From Dehalococcoidia bacterium (lineage in GTDB: Bacteria; Chloroflexota; Dehalococcoidia; Bin125), in the NCBI GenBank assembly GCA_022822855.1, contig JAJDYG010000025.1:62001-126000 (forward strand): a stretch of DNA of 64,000 bases. The letters run 5' to 3'. The translations under genes and the position numbers were made by a program. This document shows, one piece after another, positions 42,732-51,933 of this stretch (within the stretch, counting starts at the first letter, position 1; each line of letters starts with the position of its first letter). The notes beneath the pieces are model-generated. The model had not been told where the DNA came from. It saw only the letters and a list, made by a program, of their open reading frames with translations, and made no database searches.

Positions 42732-45209
42732 ATGACGAGTGAGGCGTCGGACACACTGCTGGGCGGAATCAGAGTCATCGACTTGGCGACCTCGCGAGCC
42801 GAAATGGCGGGCCGGGTCCTCTCGGACATGGGCGCCGAAGTGATCAAGGTCGAGCCGCCCTGGGGCACACCGTCCCGCAGCCTCCCGCCGTTCAGCGAGC
42901 AGGAGCCGGACCGGTCGCTCTATTGGGCCGCGATGGGGCTGGGCAAGCGAAGCGTCGTGATTGATCTCGACACGGCAGATGGACGCGAGGACTTTCGCGC
43001 GTTGCTGGCGACAGCCGACGTGCTGATCGAATCGTTCGATCCGGGAACCATGGCTGACTGGGGGTTGAGCTTCGACCAGATCAAGGATGAGCATCCCGAA
43101 TTGATCTACGTATCGGTCACGCCGTATGGGCAGGACGGTCCCTGGGCCAATCGTCCCGCCACCGAGCTCACGATCGAGTCGGCCGGAGGTCTGGTCGGCC
43201 TCCAGGGCGACGGCGACCGCCCGCCCGTGCCCGTCGGCTACCCGCAGGCGGCCATTCACGCCGGCGTGCAGGCGGCGGCAGACACCTCGATTGCGCTGCG
43301 CGAGCGCGAGCTGTCCGGTCTGGGTCAGCATCTCGATGTCTCGATGCAGGCGGCCATCGTCTGGACGCTCATGCACGCGACGGGCTTCCCTCCGAACACC
43401 GGAGGCGATCCACCAGGAACGTGCGCAGAGCGCGCGGTTGCCGAGCCAGCCGGCCCCGCCGTGTTTCCCATCCATCCCTGTGCGGATGGCTATATCACCT
43501 TCAACATCGTGCCCGGTGGCCTGGGTCTGCGTCACTCCACCAAAGTGATGAAGTGGATCGCCGAGGCAGGAGAACTGTCCGGGGAGTTGGAAGGGGCCGA
43601 CATCGACGAGTGGGCGGCGGCCCTCGGCCGGGCGGCGATGGAGAATCCTGCCGAAGCCGCCCGCATGATGGGTGTGGCGAACGAGCATCTGCACCGCTTC
43701 GTCGCCAAGCGAACGATGGCTGAGTGTTACGAACGAGCCGTCCAGGACGGCTTCATGCTCGCCCCCCTCTACACCGTCGAGGACATCGCCAACGACAAGC
43801 ATCTGGAAGCTCGCGGCTACTGGGTGGAGATCGACGGCAAGCGCTATCCAGGCGCATTCGCGAAGCTCTCTGAGACGCCATTGCAGATCGAACGCCCGGC
43901 CCCGACGCTGGGTCAGGACCAGCATCTGATTGCCGAGGCCGGACGCGCGCCGGCGCGCGCCGATCGAACGCGGCTCTCTCACAACGGCGTTCGAGGTGAG
44001 GACGGCGGCGCATTCGCCGGCATCAAGATTGCCGACTTCGCCTGGGTCGGCGTCGGTCCGCTGATCTCCAAATCGATGGCCGACCATGGCGCGACCGTCG
44101 TCCATATTGAATCCGCGACGCGTCCCGACGTTCTCCGCCTGGCGCCGCCGTTCAAGGACAATCAGCCGGGCCTCGACCGTGCCCAGTTCATGGCCAACTT
44201 CAACTCCTCAAAGCTGGGAGTTGCGCTGCGTCTCGATACCGAGGAAGGCCTCTCCTACGCCCGACAGCTGGTCGACTGGGCCGATGTGGTGGTCGAGTCC
44301 TTCACGCCCGGCACGCTCAAGCGGTTCGGTCTGGACTACGCCACCCTGAGCAAGGAACGCCCCGAAATCATCATGCTCAGCACCTGCCTGAGAGGCCAGT
44401 TTGGTCCAGAGTCGAGCTACGCCGGATTCGGACTGCAGGGCGCCTGTTTGTCGGGATTGCACCGAATCACCGGTTGGCCCGACCGACAGCCCGCGGGCAC
44501 CTGGGGCGCGTACACCGACTTCATCAATCCCCGCTTTGGCTCCGGAGTCCTGGCGGCGGCGATTCGCCATCGCGACCTGACCGGCAACGGCCAATACATC
44601 GATCTCGCGCAGACAGAGGCGGGCATCCATTTCAATGCCCCGCTGGTGCTCGACTACCTGGAAAACGATCGGGTCGCCGAGGCTCCGGGTCACGGCTCGC
44701 TGTACGCCGCACCGAACGCCGTCTTCAGGGTCGGAGATGCCGAGCGCTACGTCGCCATTGCGACCGAAACGACCGAGCAGTGGCATGCCCTGCGCGAGAC
44801 GGCCGGACTGACGAACTGGTCGGGAGCCGAATTCGATGAGCTTGCCGCTCGCATCGCCGCCAAAGCCGATATCGAGGTGGCGGTCGCGGAGTGGTGCGCA
44901 CCCCAGAGCGTCGACGCGGTTGTGGACTGCCTGACCGACGCAGGCGTTCCGGCCGCCATGGTCGAATGGCCATCGGACCTGTACGAGGATCCGCAACTCG
45001 GCCATCGAGACTTCTTCGTCACATTGAATCACTCAGTGATGGGGCCGACGCCGTACGACGGCCTGGTGACGAAGTTCTCGGGCGGGACCGCGCGTTTGCG
45101 GCGGGCGGCGCCTGCGATCGGCGAGCATACGCACCAGGTGCTCTCGGAGATTCTGTCGGTGTCGGACGAGGAGATCTACGAGGCGCTCGCGGCGGGAGCA
45201 CTCGAATAG
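42732..45209 (+). CDS. tandem fusion of two CaiB/BaiF CoA-transferase domains
   Basis: An 825-residue protein, twice the family length, with two complete CoA-transferase domains (about 12-410 and 427-820). Each starts with a G-I-x-I-D-x-A/F...GA-x-V-I/H-x-E block. In the second, Asp596 (AYTDFINPRFG) can serve as the catalytic residue. In the first the aligned stretch reads GYPQAAIHAG and has no Asp, so this half is probably a structural or acceptor domain. Class III transferases form interlocked dimers, so a fused pair could be a pseudo-heterodimer. ATG 42732 has GGAG. Confidence 0.85.
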   Translation: MTSEASDTLLGGIRVIDLATSRAEMAGRVLSDMGAEVIKVEPPWGTPSRSLPPFSEQEPDRSLYWAAMGLGKRSVVIDLDTADGREDFRALLATADVLIESFDPGTMADWGLSFDQIKDEHPELIYVSVTPYGQDGPWANRPATELTIESAGGLVGLQGDGDRPPVPVGYPQAAIHAGVQAAADTSIALRERELSGLGQHLDVSMQAAIVWTLMHATGFPPNTGGDPPGTCAERAVAEPAGPAVFPIHPCADGYITFNIVPGGLGLRHSTKVMKWIAEAGELSGELEGADIDEWAAALGRAAMENPAEAARMMGVANEHLHRFVAKRTMAECYERAVQDGFMLAPLYTVEDIANDKHLEARGYWVEIDGKRYPGAFAKLSETPLQIERPAPTLGQDQHLIAEAGRAPARADRTRLSHNGVRGEDGGAFAGIKIADFAWVGVGPLISKSMADHGATVVHIESATRPDVLRLAPPFKDNQPGLDRAQFMANFNSSKLGVALRLDTEEGLSYARQLVDWADVVVESFTPGTLKRFGLDYATLSKERPEIIMLSTCLRGQFGPESSYAGFGLQGACLSGLHRITGWPDRQPAGTWGAYTDFINPRFGSGVLAAAIRHRDLTGNGQYIDLAQTEAGIHFNAPLVLDYLENDRVAEAPGHGSLYAAPNAVFRVGDAERYVAIATETTEQWHALRETAGLTNWSGAEFDELAARIAAKADIEVAVAEWCAPQSVDAVVDCLTDAGVPAAMVEWPSDLYEDPQLGHRDFFVTLNHSVMGPTPYDGLVTKFSGGTARLRRAAPAIGEHTHQVLSEILSVSDEEIYEALAAGALE

Positions 45210-45351
45210 GGCGTCCGGGTCCAGACCGATCATCGAGTAAACTGCTTCGCATGGTCCAGTAATGGCCCCGTAGCGAAACGGTCTGGCACTGACAGCAGGG
45301 ACAGCAGGTTGGCGTGGGACGACTCTCGCGCCGCCGGGAAGGAACTGACAG

Positions 45352-46533
45352 ATGGGTAAGCGCACGATGCGCGGCGAGACGGCGATTATCGGCGTCGGCG
45401 AGACGACGTACTACAAGCGTGGACGCTCGCCTGATGCGGAGTTCAAGCTGGTCATCGAGGCGATCCTCAAGGCCAGCGCGGACGCCGGGATCGACCCGCG
45501 CGAGATCGACGGCTTCGCGTCGTACTCCAACGACCGCAACGACCCGTCGCGAATCGCGGCGGCGCTCGACATCAAGGACCTGCGCTTTTCCAATATGGAG
45601 TGGGGCGGCGGCGGGGGCGGCGGCTCGGCCGCCTGCGCCCACGCTGCCTCGGCCGTGGCGACCGGTCTGGCGGACACGGTCGTCGTCTTCCGCGGTCTGG
45701 CCCAGGGTCAGTTCGGCCGGTTCGGTCAAGGCGCGCAGGTGTCGCACGTGCGCGGCGATCCCGCCTACACGGCTCCGTACGGGTTGATGTCGCCGGCCCA
45801 GTCCTTTGCGATGCGGGTACACCGGCTGTTCGACGACCACGGGATCACGCAGGACGCGCTCAAGGCCTGTTCGCTTGCCTCGTATCACCACGCGCAGAAC
45901 AATCCGCGTGCCGTGATGTACGGGCGACCGTTGACCCCGGAGGACTACGACCAGTCGCGCTGGATCGTTGAGCCCTTCCACCTGTTCGACTGCTGCCAGG
46001 AGAACGACGGGGCGGCCGCGATGATCTTTGTCTCGGCCGACCGGGCCAAGGACTACGCCAAGACGCCGGTCTACTTCCTCGGCGGTGCGGTCGGTTCGGG
46101 CAACCGCGCCGGCTCCGGCTCGCATAACGCGACCGACTACGCCACATCGAACTTCAAGACGGTTGCGCCTCGGATGTACGACATGGCTGAGGTCAAGCCG
46201 GAAGAGGTCGATGTCGCGCAGGTCTACGAGAACTTCACGGGCGGCGTGGTGATGAGCATCATCGAGCACGGCCTGACGACATACGAAGAGGCGAACGAGT
46301 TCATCACCTTCGACAACCTGGTGGCGCCGAGCGGCAAGATGCCGATCAACACCAGCGGCGGCAACCTGGCCGAGTGTTACATGCACGGTCTGGAACTGAA
46401 CATCGAAGCAGTGCGCCAGGTGCGCGGGGAGTCGTGCAACCAGGTCGATGACGTGAATGTGTCGCTGGTTGCGTCGGGTCCGATGGTGACCCCGGTTTCC
46501 GACATGATCGTCGGCTCAGAGGCGGTGCTCTAA
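45352..46533 (+). CDS. thiolase-fold protein (Ltp/SCPx-like), DUF35 partner
   Basis: A 393-residue thiolase-superfamily protein with the AIIGVGETTYYKRG start typical of lipid-transfer/SCPx-type proteins. The region that in thiolases holds the nucleophilic Cys reads WGGGGGGGSAACAHAAS, a Gly-rich loop without Cys at the canonical spot. MPINTSGGNLAECYMHG lies at the conserved His region. This fits retro-aldolase members such as Ltp2, which need a DUF35 partner. That partner follows immediately, its ATG overlapping this gene's TAA. GAAGGAA precedes the ATG. Confidence 0.85.
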   Translation: MGKRTMRGETAIIGVGETTYYKRGRSPDAEFKLVIEAILKASADAGIDPREIDGFASYSNDRNDPSRIAAALDIKDLRFSNMEWGGGGGGGSAACAHAASAVATGLADTVVVFRGLAQGQFGRFGQGAQVSHVRGDPAYTAPYGLMSPAQSFAMRVHRLFDDHGITQDALKACSLASYHHAQNNPRAVMYGRPLTPEDYDQSRWIVEPFHLFDCCQENDGAAAMIFVSADRAKDYAKTPVYFLGGAVGSGNRAGSGSHNATDYATSNFKTVAPRMYDMAEVKPEEVDVAQVYENFTGGVVMSIIEHGLTTYEEANEFITFDNLVAPSGKMPINTSGGNLAECYMHGLELNIEAVRQVRGESCNQVDDVNVSLVASGPMVTPVSDMIVGSEAVL

Positions 46534-46982
46534 TGGCGAATCCAGGCGCTTACTACCTGGGCGAGGGCATGCCTGCTCCCGCCCCGGCGATTGACGGTCT
46601 CGACACCGAGTACTGGGAAGGTGTCAAGCGGCACGAGCTGCTGGTGCAAAATTGCAACACCTGCGACCGGCCGCAGTTCGGTCCCGAGTGGGTCTGCCAT
46701 CGTTGCCACTCGTTCGATCTTGGCTGGAAGCCGGTCGAGGGGAATGGCCGGATCTACTCATGGGAGCGCGTCTGGCATCCGGTGCATCCGGCGTTGCAGG
46801 ACTCCTGCCCGTATCTTGTCGTGCTGGTCGAGCTGCCGAACCACGAAAACGTGCGCATGGTCGGCAACCTGGTCGGGGACCCGATGCAGACGGTGGAGAT
46901 CGGCGCGGAAGTCCGCCCCTACTTCGAGGACCATAAAGGCGACGACCCGTTCACCCTCGTCCACTGGGAAGTGGTCGACTAG
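46533..46982 (+). CDS. DUF35 Zn-ribbon/OB-fold partner protein
   Basis: A 149-residue protein with a zinc ribbon (Cys41, Cys44, Cys55, Cys58) followed by an OB fold, GRIYSWERVWHPVHPALQDSCPYLVVLVEL and VGNLVGDPMQTVEIGAEVRPYF. It is translationally coupled to the thiolase-fold gene (TAATG). The pair parallels the one at 10.9-12.5 kb but with reversed order, and the N-terminal extensions differ, so the two look like separate systems for different acyl-CoAs. Confidence 0.88.
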   Translation: MANPGAYYLGEGMPAPAPAIDGLDTEYWEGVKRHELLVQNCNTCDRPQFGPEWVCHRCHSFDLGWKPVEGNGRIYSWERVWHPVHPALQDSCPYLVVLVELPNHENVRMVGNLVGDPMQTVEIGAEVRPYFEDHKGDDPFTLVHWEVVD

Positions 46983-46991
46983 TCCAACCGG

Positions 46992-49874
46992 CTAGCCAGT
47001 ATTGCGCAGGCCTGCGGCGACTCCGTTGACGCTGCGGAGGATGGCTTCGAGGGTGTCGGCGTACTCAGGATCGCCCTCTGACTGATCTCTGATGCGGCTG
47101 AGCAACTCCACCTGGAGGAAGCTCAGGGCGTCGACGTAGGGGTTACGCAACGCGATTGACCGCTGCAGGACGGGCGTGCCATCGAGCAGATGTTCTTGGT
47201 CGGAGAGCCGGTTGACCACGTCGACGGTGCGCTGAAACTCGCCGTGCAGCCGGTTGAAAGTGCGCAGATCGCCGTCGCCGTCGCCCAGGGTTCGGGCGTA
47301 GTGCTCGGCGACATCGAAGTCGGCCTTGGCCAAGACCATTTCAACGTTTGAGAGCAGCGTGGTGAAGAACGGCCAGCGAGCGCGCATGTCGCGCAGCAGC
47401 GCTTCGCCTGCCTCGCCGTGACGCTGGATGAATTCTTCCAGGGCGGTGCCGACTCCCATCCAGCCGGTGATCACGTGGCGGGTCTGCATCCAGGCGAAGA
47501 CCCAGGGGATCGCGCGAAGAGACGTAAGTGAGGCATCCGAGCCCGGCCTGAAGGTCGGTCGCGAGCCGATAGCCAGGTTGCCCAGCATGCCGATTGGCGT
47601 GACCCGCTGGAAATAGGAATGCAGGTCGGCGTCGTCGACGACCTGCGCGCGGTAGGCTCGTTCGGCCGTCTCGGCCAGTTCGTCCATCGCCGCGTGGTAG
47701 CGGTCGCGCTCGGCGTCGGGCGCGTCGCTGTGGTCGTGGTCGAAGCGCTTGACCACTGCGGCGGCGAGCGTCTGCTCGAGATTCCACTTCGCCAGACCGG
47801 GCATGCCGTAGGTGAACTGGATCATCTCGCCCTGCTCGGTGAGTTTGATTCCACCCTCGGTCGTGTGCGGCGGCAAGGCGAGGATGGCGTCGTGCGAGGG
47901 ACCCCCGCCCCGGCTGACGGTGCCTCCGCGTCCATGGAAGAACATCAACCGGATGCCGGCCTCGCGAGCGACTTCGTGCATCAGGTCCTGGGCTCGGTAA
48001 AGGCCCCAGAGGGAGGGCAGCACGCCGGCGTCCTTGGCCGAGTCGGAGTAGCCGACCATCACTTCCTGGAGGTCGTCGTGTGCCTTGAGATGTCGTCGAT
48101 ACGCGCCATGGCCGAACAGTGAGCGCAGGACGGCTGGAGCGCGATCCAGGTCTGCGACCCGCTCGAACAGCGGCGCGATCCGGATTCGCCCGCCCGGTGC
48201 GCGCAGATTGATGTCGTTGAGGCCCGCCTGACGGGCGACGAGCACCGGCGCCAGTACATCGGCGGCGTGCTCGGACATCGAGACGATGCAAGTCTGAACG
48301 GCTTCCTCGCCGCAGATCCGTTGGATTCGTCGGGCGGTTCGGAAGCGGCGCAGCGTGTCGTCGTCGTGCGTGGACATCGCGTGACCGACCGGGAAGTAGT
48401 CACGATCCAGTTCACCGGCCAGGAAGTCTTCCTGTTGGTCGCGGCTCAATTCCAGATAGCTGCCTCCCGGCGGCTGAATGTCCAGACCCTGCAGTACGGC
48501 GTCGGCTGCTGAGTGAAAGCGATCCGCATGATCGCGAATATCAAGGGTCGCTAGGTGAAAGCCGAACGCGCGGGCGCGGTCGATCAAGGGCTGGACGACG
48601 GTATCGGCGCCGGCATTTGCGCCGTGGAAGCGCAGACTCCCGGCGATCGCTTCGAGGTCGTCGACGAAGTCCTGGGCTCTGTCGTAGGGCACGCCGTCTG
48701 GCTCGTTCGAGGTCAGGCGGGCGTCGTGAATGTTCACGGCTCGCGTATCGAGCAGGGCATAGTCGGCTTCGAGGGTCGCCTGGAGTCGGGCGGCCATGTA
48801 GCGAATCTTGTGCCGGTAGCGCTCGGCGGCATTACGCCGCTCAAGGCGCTCGGTGACGCGGGGCATCCGCCGCGCATCGCGTTGCAGCGAAGCCTCGAGC
48901 TGTTGCGATGCAGCAACACGGCGAACGGAGTGCGGCAGCATTCCGTCCATCGCCCTGATCGACTGTAGGTGCATTCTCAGCACCTGGGCCCGCATGGTCA
49001 GGGCGGTCTGCCAGGTCAGGTCCGGCGTCACGTTCGGGTTGCCGTCAGCGTCGCCGCCCATCCACGAACCGAGGACGATCGGCGAGGGCGATTCCTCGGG
49101 GCTCACGCCGGTGGCGCTGCGGAAACGGCCGGTGACGGCGGGGACTGCGTCCCAGAGGGTGGTCTCGAAGGTGCGCAGCAGCAGGCGCGATTCTTCCAGC
49201 ACCGTCGGTCGGCGGTAACGCAGGTGATCGGCTTGCCAGAGTCCCTCAATGTGAGTGCGCAAGGCAGAGTCGATGTCATCCAGCTCGGAGGGGATGGCCT
49301 GCTCGCGCTCCAGCAGCAGCCGGTGGACGTCCTGCAGCGTGCCGAGCATGGTCAGGCGCTGCGACTCGGTCGGGTGCGCCGTGAAGACGGGCTGCAGGTG
49401 TATGCCAGCTGACTGAGCGCGGATCGTGTCTTCATCGATGCCTTGGGAGAGCAGTTGCTCTACGACAGCGGGAATCGAGCGGGGTGCGATGTGGGAGTCC
49501 GTCGAGCGGACTCGTCGCCGCCGGATGCGGTGAGTCTCCTCCGCGGTGTTGGTCAAGAGGAAGTAGGTGAGAAAGGCGTTGCCCACCTCGGCCGCGAGCC
49601 AGAGCGGCCAGCTCTGGACGAGCTGCACGATCTCCGCGGTGAGTTGCGGTTCGGGTTCCTGCCGCACGCCGCGCCGACGCTGAGCCAGCCCGCGCAACTG
49701 CTCAACCGCATCGAAGACCTCGTCGCCGTCAACCATGCGGATCGTGTTGCCCAGCAAGCTGCTGAGCAGTCGCACGTCGGCGGCCAGCGGCGCGTCGACC
49801 AGGCGGCGGTCGTGGTTGGCGTGTTCGGCGGCTTCGATCGTCGTTCGGGAGTCCGGCGGTCTTGGTGAGGCCAC
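46992..49874 (-). CDS. ppc: phosphoenolpyruvate carboxylase
   Basis: This enzyme carboxylates PEP with bicarbonate to oxaloacetate, replenishing the TCA cycle whose genes lie at 58.9-64 kb. The 960-residue protein has the catalytic His167 (TAHPTES), GSWMGGDADGNPNVT, the HGRGGTVSRGGGP loop, and the conserved C-terminal RNTG. I chose GTG 49874, which has AGAGGAA upstream; the open frame runs 36 codons further but would cross the divergent peptidase promoter and start. No regulatory phosphorylation site is evident. Confidence 0.93.
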   Translation of the reverse strand: MASPRPPDSRTTIEAAEHANHDRRLVDAPLAADVRLLSSLLGNTIRMVDGDEVFDAVEQLRGLAQRRRGVRQEPEPQLTAEIVQLVQSWPLWLAAEVGNAFLTYFLLTNTAEETHRIRRRRVRSTDSHIAPRSIPAVVEQLLSQGIDEDTIRAQSAGIHLQPVFTAHPTESQRLTMLGTLQDVHRLLLEREQAIPSELDDIDSALRTHIEGLWQADHLRYRRPTVLEESRLLLRTFETTLWDAVPAVTGRFRSATGVSPEESPSPIVLGSWMGGDADGNPNVTPDLTWQTALTMRAQVLRMHLQSIRAMDGMLPHSVRRVAASQQLEASLQRDARRMPRVTERLERRNAAERYRHKIRYMAARLQATLEADYALLDTRAVNIHDARLTSNEPDGVPYDRAQDFVDDLEAIAGSLRFHGANAGADTVVQPLIDRARAFGFHLATLDIRDHADRFHSAADAVLQGLDIQPPGGSYLELSRDQQEDFLAGELDRDYFPVGHAMSTHDDDTLRRFRTARRIQRICGEEAVQTCIVSMSEHAADVLAPVLVARQAGLNDINLRAPGGRIRIAPLFERVADLDRAPAVLRSLFGHGAYRRHLKAHDDLQEVMVGYSDSAKDAGVLPSLWGLYRAQDLMHEVAREAGIRLMFFHGRGGTVSRGGGPSHDAILALPPHTTEGGIKLTEQGEMIQFTYGMPGLAKWNLEQTLAAAVVKRFDHDHSDAPDAERDRYHAAMDELAETAERAYRAQVVDDADLHSYFQRVTPIGMLGNLAIGSRPTFRPGSDASLTSLRAIPWVFAWMQTRHVITGWMGVGTALEEFIQRHGEAGEALLRDMRARWPFFTTLLSNVEMVLAKADFDVAEHYARTLGDGDGDLRTFNRLHGEFQRTVDVVNRLSDQEHLLDGTPVLQRSIALRNPYVDALSFLQVELLSRIRDQSEGDPEYADTLEAILRSVNGVAAGLRNTG

Positions 49875-49962
49875 GTTTCGTTCCTCTCGCAGGTTGTCCG
49901 CGCGAGCTGATCTCGGATCCTCGCCTACGATGATTGCAGGTTTACGGAGAGTTGGGGCAACG

Positions 49963-51933
49963 ATGAGTGAACATTCGGGCAATCCAGAGATCGCGCCTTA
50001 TGGCGGATGGCATTCGCCGATCGCGACCGAGATGCTGACCGCCGGCGCACTCCGATTTGACGAGCTCGACGTTGACGGCGACGACCTGTACTGGGTCGAG
50101 TCGCGGCCGGACGAGCAGGGTCGCTACGCGGCGATGCGCTATTCCTCGGATGGCGAGCTGAGTGAAGTCACGACTTCCGAGTTCAGCGCGCGAACGCTGG
50201 TCCATGAGTATGGCGGCGGATCGTTCGCCGTGTCCAACGGGATTGGTTACTTCTCCAACTTCGCCGACCAGCGTCTCTACCGCCGCCCAGTTGACCGTTC
50301 GGAAGAGCCGATGCCGCTGACGCCCGAGATTCCCGTTCGCTACGCCGACGCGACGGTTGACGATGAGCGCGGACGACTGATCTGCGTGGCGGAAGATCAC
50401 CGCCGCGAGGGTCTGGAAGCGGAGAACTACCTCGCCTCAATCCCCACCGACGGCAGTGGGGCGGAAGCCCAAGACATCACGCGGCTGCATGAAGGGTTCG
50501 ATTTCTGCTCCTCGCCACGGCTGAGTCCGGACGGACGGCGGCTGGCCTGGATCTGTTGGAATCATCCAAACATGCCCTGGGACGCCACCGAGCTCTGGCT
50601 CGCCGAAGTGGCGGCCAACGGTTCATTGCTTTCGCCGAGGCGTATCGCCGGCGACGCCAAGGGCACGGTCTCGATCACCGAGCCGCAATGGGGTCCGGAC
50701 GGAACGCTCTACTGCGTCTCCGACGCCTCCGGCTGGTGGAACATCCATCGCTGGGACGGCGATCAACTCGTCCCGGTCCTGTCCATGGACGCTGAGTTTG
50801 GGCAGCCCCAATGGGAGTTTTCGATGTCCACCTACGCAGTCATGGACGAGTGTTGCCTGGTCGCGCAGTACGGCAACGCCGACGGCCGCAAGCTGGCGGT
50901 GATCGACGTCGAGGCGAACGAACTCCGACCGCTGGATACACCCTTCAACACCTTCGGCTTTTTCACCGCCGCCTGCGGTCCCCGCGCAATCTGCGCAGCC
51001 GCCGGACCTGAGGTCGGTGCGGCGATCGCCGCTATCGATGTGGACACGGGCGAGATCGAGACGATTCGGGCGTCCAGCAGCCCTGACGTTGATCCCTCGT
51101 TCTTCTCCGAGGCCGAAGCGATCTCGTACCCGACGACTGGCGGGCGCACCTCGCACGCCTACTACTACGCGCCGAGAAATCCCGACTTCCAAGCGCCTGA
51201 CGGCGAGTTGCCGCCGCTGGTGACCTTCATTCACGGCGGCCCGACCAGCGCGACCAATCCGGGCTTTAACCTCGCGATCCAGTACTGGACGACTCGCGGT
51301 TTCGCAGTCGTGGACGTCAACTACGGCGGCTCCACCGGCTACGGCACGGCGTATCGCCGTGACCTGAACGGCAACTGGGGCATCGTCGACCGCGAGGATT
51401 GCGAGGCGGCGGCGAACTACCTGGTCGAGCGCGGTGACGTTGATCCGGTGCGACTGGCCATCCGGGGCGGCTCGGCCGGCGGCTATACCACCCTCTGCGC
51501 GCTGACCTTCGGCAACGTCTTCACCGCAGGCGCGTCGTACTACGGCGTCTCCGATGCCGCAGCGCTGGCCGAGGATACGCACAAGTTCGAGTCGCGCTAC
51601 CTCGACTCCCTGATCGGCCCCTATCCCGAGCGAGCGGAACTCTACGAACAGCGCTCGCCGATCCACGCCATTGACCGCCTCTCCTGCCCGATCATTTTTC
51701 TGCAGGGGCTGGAAGACAAGATCGTGCCGCCTAACCAGGCCGAGCGCATGGTCGACGCTCTGCGGCAGAAAGGCTTGCCGGTTGCCTACATCGCCTTCGA
51801 AGGCGAGCAGCACGGTTTTCGCCAGGCCGCGAACATCCAGCGCGCGACCGAGGCGGAGCTCGACTTCTACGGCCGGATCTTCGGTTTCACACCGGCTGGC
51901 GAGATTGAGCCGGTTGAGATCGAGAATCTGTAG
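49963..51933 (+). CDS. S9-family (acylaminoacyl/dipeptidyl) peptidase
   Basis: A 656-residue prolyl-oligopeptidase-clan peptidase. A beta-propeller N-terminal half (to about residue 390) gates an alpha/beta-hydrolase domain. The catalytic triad is Ser504 (RGGSAGGY), Asp585 (GLEDKIVP) and His617 (GEQHGF), and NYGGSTGYGTAYR is typical of S9C. There is no signal peptide, so it is cytoplasmic. ATG 49963 has GGAG-like bases upstream. The amidase ATG follows the TAG directly, so the two are co-transcribed and may act together on acylated or amidated peptides. Confidence 0.9.
   Translation: MSEHSGNPEIAPYGGWHSPIATEMLTAGALRFDELDVDGDDLYWVESRPDEQGRYAAMRYSSDGELSEVTTSEFSARTLVHEYGGGSFAVSNGIGYFSNFADQRLYRRPVDRSEEPMPLTPEIPVRYADATVDDERGRLICVAEDHRREGLEAENYLASIPTDGSGAEAQDITRLHEGFDFCSSPRLSPDGRRLAWICWNHPNMPWDATELWLAEVAANGSLLSPRRIAGDAKGTVSITEPQWGPDGTLYCVSDASGWWNIHRWDGDQLVPVLSMDAEFGQPQWEFSMSTYAVMDECCLVAQYGNADGRKLAVIDVEANELRPLDTPFNTFGFFTAACGPRAICAAAGPEVGAAIAAIDVDTGEIETIRASSSPDVDPSFFSEAEAISYPTTGGRTSHAYYYAPRNPDFQAPDGELPPLVTFIHGGPTSATNPGFNLAIQYWTTRGFAVVDVNYGGSTGYGTAYRRDLNGNWGIVDREDCEAAANYLVERGDVDPVRLAIRGGSAGGYTTLCALTFGNVFTAGASYYGVSDAAALAEDTHKFESRYLDSLIGPYPERAELYEQRSPIHAIDRLSCPIIFLQGLEDKIVPPNQAERMVDALRQKGLPVAYIAFEGEQHGFRQAANIQRATEAELDFYGRIFGFTPAGEIEPVEIENL

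Noticed and set aside
42624..44105. 493-codon minus-strand open frame
   Set aside because: It is antisense to the fused CoA-transferase, which has full domain homology.
45262..45300. tRNA-like start GGCCCCGTAGCGAAACGGTCTGGCAC
   Set aside because: No matching 3' acceptor strand, T-arm or anticodon stem follows, so it is not a tRNA gene. A degenerate fragment cannot be excluded.
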